Assembly (NCBI GenBank): GCA_963770375.1
Contig: CAVYPM010000011.1
Span: forward strand, 39,423 to 103,422
Length of the DNA stretch: 64,000 nucleotides
Direction: 5' to 3'
Origin: DASVBE01 sp963770375
GTDB taxonomy: Bacteria > Actinomycetota > Actinomycetes > Streptosporangiales > Streptosporangiaceae
Each line of letters opens with the position of its first letter. Position 1 is the stretch's first letter. The notes under the pieces were generated by a model. The model worked only from the letters and a program-made list of their open reading frames with translations. It was not told the DNA's origin and did not search any database. This document shows positions 25,396 to 34,072 of the stretch, piece after piece. Made by a program: the position numbers and the translations under genes.

Positions 25396-25742
25396 CCCTG
25401 GCCGGCCGGGCCCAGGTCGGGCCGGATCTCGTGGTCGATCTGCATGAGCTCCACCGGCGCGCCGTTGACCTCGACGAACGCGACGAGCACGCCGCGGCTC
25501 GGGCTGTTCGGCTCGATGATGACCTGCTGCCCGGCCAGCGCGGCGGCCAGGTCGTCGACCTCGAAGGCGACGTGCGGCACGGTCTTGACCAGCTCGGGGT
25601 AGGGCGCGTCGTCCCAGTAGCGCTGCCACTGGATGCCGTACGGGTTGTCCTGGTGGTCGCTGACCGTGATTTTCAGGTGCGGCAGCGGGATCTCGCCGCT
25701 GAACGGCCCGGTGGTCGGGATCCCGATGTGGTTGAAGATCAT
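25365..25742 (-). CDS. VOC (glyoxalase-like) family protein
   Basis: The 125-residue domain starts MIFNHIGIPTTGPF and contains PHLKITVSDHQDNPYGIQWQRYW, HVAFEVDDLAAALAGQQVIIEPNSPS and VAFVEVNGAPVELMQI, the paired beta-alpha-beta units of the vicinal oxygen chelate fold. Potential metal ligands are H5, H76-like (HVAFEVDD) and E of VELMQ. Function cannot be assigned beyond that. It overlaps the 3' end of the ABC remnant by 31 nt. Confidence 0.78.
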   Translation of the reverse strand: MIFNHIGIPTTGPFSGEIPLPHLKITVSDHQDNPYGIQWQRYWDDAPYPELVKTVPHVAFEVDDLAAALAGQQVIIEPNSPSRGVLVAFVEVNGAPVELMQIDHEIRPDLGPAGQGQPSWCMSAT

Positions 25743-25948
25743 CAGCCCAGCCTCTGCTGTCCTGGCCCCAGCGCGGCAACGGCTGTCAGTGTCGCCGCCG
25801 CCCGGCGGGCCGGGCAATCCAATTTCCCGGCCCGCACCGGGCGGGCCCCCGCCCAGCGTTGCCGGGCCTTGTTTCCGGGGCCAGCCGTGGCGTTTCCGTA
25901 CTCCTTAGTGATGATTCGCGTCGGGAGGCGGGTGGCGAGCCTGCCCGA

Positions 25949-27310
25949 TCAGGCTGCGGGCTGGCTTGCCAGGGCGGCGCGTTCCGCGGCGACCGGCACG
26001 AGCAGGGCGGCAACCAGCGGGAACGCGGCCACGATCGCGAACGAGGCGCCGAACCCGAGCGAGCCGATGGTCAGCGCCAGGACCGGCGGGGTGGCCGCGG
26101 CGAGCGCGTTCTGGCCGGTGTTCTGCACGCCGAGGGCCCGGCCGGCCCAGGCGGAGCCGGCGAACTCGGCGACCGCGGTGAAGGCCAGGCCGTTGGTGCT
26201 GAGCCCGACCACGCCGCAGACGAGCAGCACCGGGACGGCGGCCACCGAGCCGGTCGCAGCGGTCACGGCCAGCGCCACCATGCCGATCGCCGTGCAGATC
26301 GCCAGGATGCGCATCGGCCGCATCCGGCTGCCCACCCGGTCCGACCACCAGCCCGCGCCCAGCCGGGCCGCCACGCCGCAGAACTGGGCGCTGGCCAGCA
26401 GGCGGCCGGCCGTCGCGACGGGCCAGTGCCGGGCGTCGGTCAGGTACACCAGGGCGAACGTGCCCACGGTGAACTGCGAGACAACGAGCAGCGCGCTGGC
26501 CGCGTGGATGTGCCACAGCACCGGCTGACGGTACGGGGAGGCGGGCCGGGGCTGGCCCGCGACGGGTTGCGGGCGGGCTGGGTCGCGCACGAGCACGACC
26601 ACGGCCACCGCAGCGACCAGGCAGAACACGGCCAGGAAGAGCAGCGGCGCGGACAGGCCGTGCGCACCCAGCGAAGGCAGCACGGCCGCGGCGATGGCGA
26701 CGCCGAGCGGCTGGGCGCCCTGCCGGATGCCCATAGCCAGGCCCCGCTCGTTGCGGGCGAACCAGCCCATGATCAGGCGGCCGCTGGCCGCGAACACCGA
26801 CCCGCCGGCCGCGCCGGCCAGGCCGAGCAGCAGGCCGAGCCCGATGGTGCTGGGCACCTGGCGGGCGGCGAGCAGGATCAGCCCGGCCAGGCCCAGGCCG
26901 ACCGACAGGACCAGCCGCTCGCCCCACCGGTCGGCCGCGGCGCCCCACGCGATCAGCGCCAGCAGCAGGCCCGCGGTCGGGCAGGCGACCAGGATGCCCG
27001 CGGTTTCCAGGGTGAAGCCCTCGTGCCTGAGCGCCGGGATCAGGTACGCCAGGCCGTACTGGAACGTGCACCCGGCGGTCAGCGCGGCCAGGCCGACGAA
27101 CAAGATCAGCCAGCGCCGCCGCGGCGGATCCGGCTGGGCCGGGCCGGCCGGGGCTGGCTTAGGCTGGGCCCGTGCTGGCGTGGGCAGTGCTGGCGTGGCC
27201 CGTGCTGGCGTGGGCAGTGCTGGCGTGGGCAGTGCTGGCGTGGGCAGTGCTGGAGCCGGGTCCGGCCCGGGCCTTCCCGGTGGGAGCGGCGATCGGGGGG
27301 TCCTGGTCAT
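25949..27310 (-). CDS. MFS transporter with Pro-rich repeat N-terminus
   Basis: The 453-residue protein has 12 predicted membrane helices from about residue 70, with MFS features such as AADRWGERLVL after helix 2 and a WWSDRVGSRMRPM loop in the second half. It resembles the oxalate/formate-type or monocarboxylate MFS subgroup (GIRQGAQPLG; NTGQNALAAATPP). The first ~65 residues are a disordered PALPTP repeat tract encoded by 15-bp tandem repeats. Substrate unknown. It diverges from the GNAT gene; the 58-nt gap contains TAGTGATACTA, a short dyad that may be shared regulatory DNA. Confidence 0.85.
   Translation of the reverse strand: MTRTPRSPLPPGRPGPDPAPALPTPALPTPALPTPARATPALPTPARAQPKPAPAGPAQPDPPRRRWLILFVGLAALTAGCTFQYGLAYLIPALRHEGFTLETAGILVACPTAGLLLALIAWGAAADRWGERLVLSVGLGLAGLILLAARQVPSTIGLGLLLGLAGAAGGSVFAASGRLIMGWFARNERGLAMGIRQGAQPLGVAIAAAVLPSLGAHGLSAPLLFLAVFCLVAAVAVVVLVRDPARPQPVAGQPRPASPYRQPVLWHIHAASALLVVSQFTVGTFALVYLTDARHWPVATAGRLLASAQFCGVAARLGAGWWSDRVGSRMRPMRILAICTAIGMVALAVTAATGSVAAVPVLLVCGVVGLSTNGLAFTAVAEFAGSAWAGRALGVQNTGQNALAAATPPVLALTIGSLGFGASFAIVAAFPLVAALLVPVAAERAALASQPAA
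27172..27257. repeat. 15-bp tandem repeat array in MFS gene
   Basis: Between five and six copies of a 15-bp unit (gtgctggcgtgggca on the plus strand) encode the PALPT repeats on the minus strand. One unit carries ccc instead of gca. Unit length preserves the frame. Confidence 0.85.
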
Positions 27311-27368
27311 ATAGTGATACTAGATGTCCGAATAGTGAGACAACGAGCTGCCAGGAAGGACCGCTGCC
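27311..27368. promoter_or_regulatory. Divergent promoter region with short dyad
   Basis: This AT-rich gap by local standards contains TAGTGATACTA (27313-27323), with arms TAGT/ACTA, and an AGGAAGGA ribosome site for the plus-strand gene at 27353-27360. It must hold the promoters of both flanking genes. Confidence 0.4.
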
Positions 27369-27966
27369 GTGCCTGCGCCGGAGATAACCCTGCGGCTGCT
27401 CGGCGGGGTGGAAGCCGCCGGGTCCGGCGAGGACGTCGCCGCGCTGCGGGCCGAGGTGTGCGGCGCATCGCCGCACCGGGACAGCACCGGCCGGGACGGC
27501 AGGCCGGGACGGGGCCAGCCGGGACGGGGCGGACGGCGGGTTCGGCCGGCGGTTCGGCCGCCAGCGGCGGCAGCCGGGGTTCGTGCTGGCCGAGGCGCGG
27601 CACGGCGGCTACCTCGTCGGGTACGCGTTCGGCGTGCCGCTCCGCCCGGCCACGTCCTGGTGGCGGGACCTGACCGCGCCGCTGCCCGAGGAGCTCACCG
27701 CCGAGCATCCGGGCCGGACGTTCGCACTCGCCGAGCTGACCGTCCGGGCCGCCTGGCGGCGCCAGGGCATCGGCCGCGACCTGCACGACCTGATCCTGGA
27801 CGGCCGGGCCGAGGACCGCGCCACCGCGGCCATCCCGGTCGCCGCCGCCCCGGCCCAGGGCGCCTACCAGCGCTGGGGCTGGCGCAAAGCGGCCCGCAAG
27901 CACGCCGAGCCGCCCGCCGCCGCCCTGCTCGACGTCCTCCTGCTCGACCTGGCCGCCGGGGGCTAG
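27369..27966 (+). pseudogene. GNAT acetyltransferase with repeat-associated frameshift
   Basis: The GTG start, 8 nt after AGGAAGGA, opens ITLRLLGGVEAAGSGEDVAALRAEVCGASPH, a typical N-terminus of one actinomycete GNAT group. The rest is in another frame from about 27540: GGFGRRFGRQRRQPGFVLAEARHGGYLVGYAFGVPLRP, then FALAELTVRAAWRRQGIGRDLHDLIL (CoA loop) and QRWGWRKAARK. Between them lies a run of repeated gccgggacgg-like units (27487-27535) that are not part of the usual protein. Slippage or expansion in this repeat probably broke the gene. Confidence 0.75.
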
Positions 27967-28146
27967 GGACCGGGCCGGCGGGCGAACCCGGGCAGGTTCG
28001 CGCGGCGGGCGGAAAACCGTTACGGCGCGGGATCCGTTCGGATAGGTATGCGCGGGCGGCGGGCTGGTCTCAGGGACGGCCGGGCCCCCGGCTTGAATCG
28101 CTGGCCACGGCGGGTCACAATGCCGGCGAGAGGCCGGGGGTAGGCA

Positions 28147-30753
28147 ATGAAACTGCTGGAGCGCACGCCGTTCTTGCAGACACTGGCCGAGTACGCCGGT
28201 GAAGCCAGGCAGGGCAACGGGCGGCTGGTGCTGCTGTCCGGTGAGTCCGGCATGGGCAAAACCGTGCTGCTCGAGGCGTTCCAGCAGCAGTTCGCCGGCG
28301 CTCGCTGGCTGTGGGGCTCCTGCGACGGGCTGCTGACGCCGCGGCCGCTGGGGCCGCTGTTCGACATCGGGTCGCAGCTGGACGGTGAGCTGGCGGAACT
28401 ATGCCGCCAGGGCGCGCCGCGGGATCAGCTGTTCGCCGCGTTCCTGGCCGAGCTGGCCGCGCCAAAGACGTTCACGGTCGTGGTGATCGAGGACGTGCAC
28501 TGGGCCGACGAGGCCACCGTTGACCTGCTCAGCCTGCTTGGCCGGCGGCTCGGCCGGATCCCGGCGCTGCTGCTGGTCTCCTACCGTGACGACGAGCTGG
28601 CCGTGGACCACCCGCTCCGGGTCGTGCTCGGCGACCTGGCCACCCAGCGCTCGACGCGGCGGATGCGGCTGCCGCCGCTGTCGGTGGCGTCGGTCGCCGC
28701 GCTGGCCGGGCCGCGCGAGGTGGACGCCGCCGAGCTGCACCGGGTGACCGGCGGCAACCCGTTCTACGTCAGCGAGATCCTGGAGGCCGGCTGGCCCTCG
28801 ATCCCGCCCACCGTCCGGGACGCGGTCGGCGCGCGGATGGCCAGGGCCACGCCGGGCTGCCGCCGGGCGCTCGAGGCCGCCGCCGTCATCGGCGGCCGGA
28901 TCAGCCTGGGCCTGCTCACCGCGGCGCTGGACGGCGCGGGCTCCGGGGCCGGGGAGCACGTGGACGAGGGCCTGGAGTCCGGGATCCTGGTGGCCGACGG
29001 CCCGGCCGTACGGTTCCGCCACGAGCTCGTGCGGATGGCCGTCGAGGCCGGGATCGCCCCGCACCGGCGCACCGAGCTGCACGCCCGCCTGCTGGCCGCG
29101 CTCGAGCTGGACGGCGCCGACCCGACGCTGCTCGCGCACCATGCCGAGGGCGCCGGCGACGCGGAGGCCGTCCGCCGGCACGCCCCGGAGGCGGCCCGCC
29201 GGTCCAGCACGCTGGGCGCGCACCGCGAGGCCGCCGCCCACTACGAGCGGGCGCTGCGGTTCAGCGACGACGGCGACCGGTCCGCGGTGGCGGCCCTGCA
29301 CGAGGGCCTGTCCGGGGAGTACGCGCTGCTCGACCGGTGGGAAGAGGCCGAGCAGGAGCTGCGCACCGCGCTGGCGCTGCGCCGCGCGGCGGGTGACAGC
29401 CTGGCCGTGGGCGAGGACCTGCGGCGGCTGTCCAGCACGCTGTGGCGGCTGTGCCGGGGGCCGGAATCGGATCAGGCCGGCGACGAGGCGGTGGCCGTCC
29501 TTGAAGCCCTGCCGGCCGGACCGGAGCTGGCCTGGGCCTACGCGAACGCGGGCGCGAGCCAACTGACCAACGGCCGGATCGACGAGGCGCTCGCGACCTT
29601 CAGCCGGTCCCGCGACCTGGCCGGGCAGCTGGGCGATACCGAGGTTGTCAGCTACGCGCTGAACAACTTCGGCTGCGCCCTGGTGATCGGCGGCCGGGGC
29701 GACGGCCGCGGCTACATCAAGCAGGCCCTGGACCTGGCCCTGGAAGCCGACCTGCCGCAGGCGGCCGGCCGGGCCTACCTGCACCTGCACGAGTTCAGCG
29801 TGGCGCTGAACGAGTTCGCCGTCTCGGAGCGCTACTACACCGAGGGACTGGCCTACAGCGAGGGACGCGAGCTGGGCGTGTTCAGCGCCTGCCTGCTCGG
29901 CTGGCGGTCCTGCTCACTGCTGCTGCAGGGCCGCTGGGACGAGGCCGCGGAGATGGCCGGCCACATGCTGGACTGGCCGCACATCTCGCCGGTGAACCGG
30001 CTGAACCCGCTGCGCGTGCTGGGCCTCGTCCGGGGCCGCCGGGGCGACGACCCGGGCGGCTGGAAACTGCTCGACGAGTCCCTGGAGCCCGCCACCCGGC
30101 TGGGCGAGCCGGCCTGGCTGGTGCCGTTGCGGACCGCGCGGACGGAGCTGCACTGGCTGGCGGGCCATAAGGAAGAGGCCGTGGCCGAGGCGGTGGCCGC
30201 GTTCGCGGCGGCGGCCGGCAAGGTCGACCCGTGGACCACCGGTTCCGCCGCGATCTGGCTGCCGCGGCTGGGCCGGGACATCGATCTCCCTGACGGCCTG
30301 CCCGAGCCGTTCGTCCTGGAGGCCGCCGGGCACTGGCAGGCCGCGGCCCGCGCCTGGGACGGGCTCGGCCGGCCGTACGACGCGGCGCTGGCCCGGCTGT
30401 TCGGCGGGGACGAGACCGGCCTGCGCGAGGCGCTGGCCGTGTTCGACGAGCTGGGCGCCCTGGCCCCCGCGGCGGTGGCCCGGCGGCAGATGCGGGAGCT
30501 TGGCCTGCGGGCCATCCCGCGCGGGCCGCGCCGTACCACCCGGTCGGGGCCGGCCGGGCTGACCGCCCGCGAGCAGGAGGTCCTGGTGCTGGTCTCGGAG
30601 GGACTGGCCGACCGGGAGATCTCCGAGCGGCTGTTCATCTCCGAGCGGACGGTCAACCACCACGTCTCGTCCGTGCTGGCCAAGATCGGCGTCTCGTCCC
30701 GCACCGCCGCGGCCAGGGAAGCCGCCCGCATGGGCCTGGAGCCCGCGAACTAG
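28147..30753 (+). CDS. LAL-type LuxR-family transcriptional regulator
   Basis: The 868-residue protein follows the large-ATP-binding LuxR architecture. The N-terminal AAA/STAND ATPase has Walker A GESGMGKT at residues 32-39 and Walker B VVVIED at 111-116. A long TPR-like helical middle (AYANAGASQLTNGRIDEALATFSRSRDL etc.) follows. The C-terminal LuxR helix-turn-helix starts at about 805 (LTAREQEVLVLVSEGLADREISERLFISERTVNHHV). Such proteins act as activators of secondary metabolism or catabolic operons in response to a ligand. The stop overlaps the 3' end of the convergent methyltransferase by 4 nt. Confidence 0.93.
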   Translation: MKLLERTPFLQTLAEYAGEARQGNGRLVLLSGESGMGKTVLLEAFQQQFAGARWLWGSCDGLLTPRPLGPLFDIGSQLDGELAELCRQGAPRDQLFAAFLAELAAPKTFTVVVIEDVHWADEATVDLLSLLGRRLGRIPALLLVSYRDDELAVDHPLRVVLGDLATQRSTRRMRLPPLSVASVAALAGPREVDAAELHRVTGGNPFYVSEILEAGWPSIPPTVRDAVGARMARATPGCRRALEAAAVIGGRISLGLLTAALDGAGSGAGEHVDEGLESGILVADGPAVRFRHELVRMAVEAGIAPHRRTELHARLLAALELDGADPTLLAHHAEGAGDAEAVRRHAPEAARRSSTLGAHREAAAHYERALRFSDDGDRSAVAALHEGLSGEYALLDRWEEAEQELRTALALRRAAGDSLAVGEDLRRLSSTLWRLCRGPESDQAGDEAVAVLEALPAGPELAWAYANAGASQLTNGRIDEALATFSRSRDLAGQLGDTEVVSYALNNFGCALVIGGRGDGRGYIKQALDLALEADLPQAAGRAYLHLHEFSVALNEFAVSERYYTEGLAYSEGRELGVFSACLLGWRSCSLLLQGRWDEAAEMAGHMLDWPHISPVNRLNPLRVLGLVRGRRGDDPGGWKLLDESLEPATRLGEPAWLVPLRTARTELHWLAGHKEEAVAEAVAAFAAAAGKVDPWTTGSAAIWLPRLGRDIDLPDGLPEPFVLEAAGHWQAAARAWDGLGRPYDAALARLFGGDETGLREALAVFDELGALAPAAVARRQMRELGLRAIPRGPRRTTRSGPAGLTAREQEVLVLVSEGLADREISERLFISERTVNHHVSSVLAKIGVSSRTAAAREAARMGLEPAN

Positions 30754-31556
30754 CCGCGGGCCGGCCGCGCCTCGATGAAGTAGGCCAGCATCTGGGCGCT
30801 GACCGGGCCCGTCCCCATCCGCGCGGTCATCTCCGCACCGACCACCGCAGTCGCCGCGGCCAGGTCACCGCGGCTCTCGATGGCCATCCGCAGCGGGGTC
30901 CCGGTGCAGAACCCGGCCGCGACGTCCGCCGCCGAGTCCGCGTGCCCGGTCAGCGTGACGGTCTCCGCGGCGACCAGCTCCAGGCCGCCGGCCGCAAGAT
31001 CGGCGGTCACCTTGCTGACGTCGGGATACCCGTGCGGGACCGCGGCCACGAACGCGGGCGGGTCGGCCGGGAACGCCCGCTCGACCCCGGCCATCAGCGC
31101 CGCCGCGAAGCCGTGCGTGTCGACCGGGCCCCAGGTGGACATCAGCAGCCGGCCGTCCGCGGTGAGCACGCGGCGGATCTCGGCGAACGCGTCCGCCTTG
31201 CCGGGGAAGAACATCACCCCGAACTGGCAGGCGACCAGGTCGAACTGCTCGTCGTCGAAGGGCAGGGCCTGCGCGTCGGCCTGCTCCCAGTCCGCGCCCG
31301 GGGCCTGCCCGGCGCCGTAGCGGACCATGGGCTCGTTCAGGTCGGTCGCGGTCACGTGCGCGTCCGGGAGCGCGGCCAGAAGTTCGGCGGTCAGCACCCC
31401 CGTGCCGGCCGCGATCTCGAGCACCCGCCGGGGGGCGAGCCTGGCCGCCCGGGCGGCAAGCTCCACCGCGAACGGGCGGAACACGGAGGGAGCCAGGTAG
31501 CGGTCGTACGCGTCCGGCATCGACCCCGCCCAGCGCCGGTCCTGCTCAGTCGCCAT
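30750..31556 (-). CDS. Class I SAM-dependent methyltransferase
   Basis: The 268-residue protein has motif I as RVLEIAAGTGVLTAELL, motif II as VTATDLNEPMV, and QFDLVACQFGVMFFPGKADAFAEIRRVLTADGRLLMSTWGP for motifs III/IV. This is the UbiE/Methyltransf_11 type, acting on small molecules. The substrate is unknown. It stands alone between the LAL regulator and the broken DinB gene. Start ATG at 31556. Confidence 0.87.
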   Translation of the reverse strand: MATEQDRRWAGSMPDAYDRYLAPSVFRPFAVELAARAARLAPRRVLEIAAGTGVLTAELLAALPDAHVTATDLNEPMVRYGAGQAPGADWEQADAQALPFDDEQFDLVACQFGVMFFPGKADAFAEIRRVLTADGRLLMSTWGPVDTHGFAAALMAGVERAFPADPPAFVAAVPHGYPDVSKVTADLAAGGLELVAAETVTLTGHADSAADVAAGFCTGTPLRMAIESRGDLAAATAVVGAEMTARMGTGPVSAQMLAYFIEARPARG

Positions 31557-31586
31557 TCACCGAGGCTACGAGACATACTCGCGGCC

Positions 31587-31884
31587 ATGACGGTGAACCG
31601 GGAGATACCGCCGCTGGAAGCCGGCGAACGCGCGATGCTCGTCGCCTGGCTCGAGTTCCAGCGGGAGACGCTCGTGGTCAAGTGCGCGGGGCTCACCGAC
31701 GAGCAGCTCAGGGAGCGCTCCGTGCCGCCGTCCAGCCTGTCGCTGCTCGGCCTGGTCCGGCACGCAGAACGGCAAGGAGTACTCGCTGCGCTGGATCATG
31801 ATCCACATGATCGAGGAGTACGCGCGGCACCTCGGGCACGCCGACTTCATCAGGGAACGGATCGACGGCAGCACCGGGATTTAG
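31587..31884 (+). pseudogene. DinB (DUF664) gene with internal deletion
   Basis: The first ~50 residues are a normal DUF664 N-terminus (AMLVAWLEFQRETLVVKCAGLTDEQL ... SLLGLVRHA). At about 31762 the sequence jumps, in another frame, to YSLRWIMIHMIEEYARHLGHADFIRERIDGSTG, the normal C-terminal helix with the HxxH metal motif. The central ~70 residues are missing, so both metal-binding ends survive but the fold cannot form. The stop overlaps the convergent sigma gene's stop. Confidence 0.8.
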
Positions 31885-32864
31885 GAATACGGCTCGTCCT
31901 GGCCGGTCAGGTCGGCAAGGTCCAGCGCGCGGACCCGGTCCGGGCTGGCGATCACGTCGATCGCGGTGATCAGCCGGGCCGGGCTGACCGTGAACACCAG
32001 CACCAGCTCGGGATAGCCCTGCGGCTCCCAGGCCACGCCCACGCTGCCGTTGACCAGGACCAGCCGGGACTCCGCAGCCCGGCTGGCGGCCAGGCTGGCG
32101 CCCCTGGCCACCCGCGCCGCGCCCTGCAGTACGGCCGCCCGGCCGGTCGGGGTGGCCTCCCCGTCCGCGGACAGCGTGACCTCCTCGTCCAGCAGCGCGA
32201 CCAGCGCCGCCATGTCGCCGCCCCGGGCCGCGGCCAGGAACGCGGCGGCCACCTCCCGCTGCCGGGTCAGGTCCGCAGCCCGCTCCTGGCCGGCCCGATC
32301 GTCACTGGCCGGGCCCTCGGCGGCCGCGCCGCGGACCCGGCGGCGGGCCCGGCTGGCCAGCTGCCTGGCCGCCTCAGGCGACCGGTCGAGCACCGCCCCG
32401 ACCTCGGTGAACGGCATGGCGAACAGGTCGTGCAGGACAAACGACAGCCGCTCGGCGGGTGTGAGCGTGTCCAGGACGACCAGCAGGGCCAGCCCGACCG
32501 AGTCGGCCAGCACGGCCTCGTCCTCCGGGTCTGCGGGCAGGCTGGCCGGGGCGGCCGCCCCGGGCCCGTCCGCGGCGGCGGCCCGCGCCGCCTGCTCGGC
32601 AGCACCGGGCCAGGTGCCGCCGACCGGCTCCTCCTGCCGGTGGCGGCGGGACCTGAGCATGTTCAGCGAGACCCGGGCCACCACCGTGGTCAGCCAGCCG
32701 CCCAGGTTTTCCACACCGCTGGTGTCCGCGCCGGTCAGCCGCAGCCAGGTGTCCTGGACGGCGTCCTCGGCGTCGCTCACCGATCCGAGCAGACGGTAGG
32801 CCACCGCGCGCAGGTGGTCGCGGTGCTCCTCGAACTCGGCGGCGAGCCAGTCGCTCTGCGTCAT
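31881..32864 (-). CDS. ECF41-type (SigJ-like) RNA polymerase sigma factor
   Basis: The 327-residue protein has region 2 (HLRAVAYRLLGSVSDAEDAVQDTWLRL) and region 4 (LTPAERLSFVLHDLFAMPFTEVGAVLDRSPEAARQLASRARRRV), followed by a SnoaL-like C-terminal domain of ~110 residues (AFLAAARGGDMAALVALLDEEVTLSADG). The C-terminal domain of ECF41 members works as a built-in regulator in place of an anti-sigma factor. The ATG at 32864 follows AAAGGA; a longer frame to 33047 lacks support. The dyad at 32886-32905 lies where an autoregulated promoter is expected. Confidence 0.92.
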   Translation of the reverse strand: MTQSDWLAAEFEEHRDHLRAVAYRLLGSVSDAEDAVQDTWLRLTGADTSGVENLGGWLTTVVARVSLNMLRSRRHRQEEPVGGTWPGAAEQAARAAAADGPGAAAPASLPADPEDEAVLADSVGLALLVVLDTLTPAERLSFVLHDLFAMPFTEVGAVLDRSPEAARQLASRARRRVRGAAAEGPASDDRAGQERAADLTRQREVAAAFLAAARGGDMAALVALLDEEVTLSADGEATPTGRAAVLQGAARVARGASLAASRAAESRLVLVNGSVGVAWEPQGYPELVLVFTVSPARLITAIDVIASPDRVRALDLADLTGQDEPYS

Positions 32865-32885
32865 CACGGTCAGTCCTTTATCGCC

Positions 32886-32905
32886 GGTGTCACCACCCTG
32901 ACACC
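32886..32905 (-). promoter_or_regulatory. Inverted repeat / candidate autoregulated ECF promoter
   Basis: GGTGTCA and TGACACC form a perfect 7-bp dyad with a 6-nt centre, 22 nt upstream of the sigma start. Read on the minus strand, TGTCA is followed at promoter spacing by CGATA, similar to ECF41 promoters (TGTCA-type -35 and CGTC-type -10). Confidence 0.45.
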
Positions 32906-33106
32906 CGGCCGGACGCGAACGTGACAGGTACGTACGCGGCAGAGCTACCGCACGACCGGTTCCGGTCGCCGCGCCCGGAGCGCCTCCGAGCCGTCGAGTC
33001 AGCAGACGGCACCCGGCCAGCATCGCACCGCGCCCGCCGCGGCGCACCGGCCCGCCGCAGCTCTCGCCCCGGTGTGCTGCGGGGCGGCTGCGCGATGATG
33101 GCAGGC

Positions 33107-34072
33107 ATGACGCTGCACACTCCGTTCACCGAGATGTTCGATCTGCAGCACCCGATCGCGCTGGCCCCGATGGGCCTGTCGGCCGGCGGTGCGCTGGCCG
33201 CGGCGGTGGCCAGCGCGGGCGGCCTGGGCCTGGTCGGTGCGGCCTCGGGCGACCCGGCCTGGCTGGACCGTGAGCTGCCGATCGTGGCCGGGGGCACCGA
33301 AGGGGCGTGGGGCGTCGGGTTCCTGACCTGGGCCATCAAGGCCAGCGCGGTGGAGCACGCGCTGTCTTACCGGCCGCGGGCAATCATGCTGTCGTTCGGC
33401 GACCCGGCGCCGTACACCGAGCTCATCCGCGGGGCCGGCGCGGCGCTGATCATCCAGGTCACCGACCTGGACGAGGCCCGGCAGGCGCTGGACGCGGGGG
33501 CCGACGTGATCGTGGCCCAGGGCACCGAGGCCGGCGGGCACGGCGGCGAACGCGGCCGGTCCACGATGTCGTTCGTGCCGGTGGTCGCCGACCTGGCCGC
33601 GCCCACCCCGGTCCTGGCCGCGGGCGGGATCGCCGACGGACGCGGGATCGCGGCGGCGCTGTGCCTGGGTGCCGCCGGGGCGCTGATCGGGACCCGCTTC
33701 TTCGTCACGCCGGAGACGCTGGCCGACCCGGCGGTCACCAAGGCCATCGTCGACGGCCACGGCGAGGACACCGCGCGCAACCGGGTGCACGACATCCTGC
33801 GCGACTCGCCCTGGCCGTCCCGGTTCCCCGGCCGGTCGCTCCGCGACCCGTTCCTGGACGAGTGGCAGGGCCGGGAAGAGGAACTGGCCGCGGACCCCGC
33901 CGCCCGGCAGGCCTACCGGGACGCGGTCGCCCGCGGCGAGGTGACGCCGGTGCCGGTCTGGGCCAGCCAGGCCATCGACCTGATCACCGGGCTGGTCCCG
34001 GCCGCGGACCTGGTCGCCCTGCTGGCCGCCCAGGCCACCGAAGCCCTGGCCGCCGCGGGCGGGGCAGGCTAG
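33107..34072 (+). CDS. Nitronate monooxygenase
   Basis: The 321-residue FMN-dependent TIM-barrel enzyme oxidises alkyl nitronates such as propionate-3-nitronate. Visible motifs are PIALAPMGLSAGGALAAAVASAGGLGLVG, the ADVIVAQGTEAGGHGGERG loop with the catalytic His, and VLAAGGIADGRGIAAALCLGAAGALIGTRFF, which holds the FMN phosphate. Start ATG at 33107 is chosen from three nearby in-frame ATGs. The stop touches the GTG of the CDF transporter (TAGTG). Confidence 0.9.
   Translation: MTLHTPFTEMFDLQHPIALAPMGLSAGGALAAAVASAGGLGLVGAASGDPAWLDRELPIVAGGTEGAWGVGFLTWAIKASAVEHALSYRPRAIMLSFGDPAPYTELIRGAGAALIIQVTDLDEARQALDAGADVIVAQGTEAGGHGGERGRSTMSFVPVVADLAAPTPVLAAGGIADGRGIAAALCLGAAGALIGTRFFVTPETLADPAVTKAIVDGHGEDTARNRVHDILRDSPWPSRFPGRSLRDPFLDEWQGREEELAADPAARQAYRDAVARGEVTPVPVWASQAIDLITGLVPAADLVALLAAQATEALAAAGGAG

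Noticed and set aside
27172..27257. CRISPR-like array
   Set aside because: The 15-bp units are directly adjacent without spacers and encode an in-frame Pro-rich protein tail.
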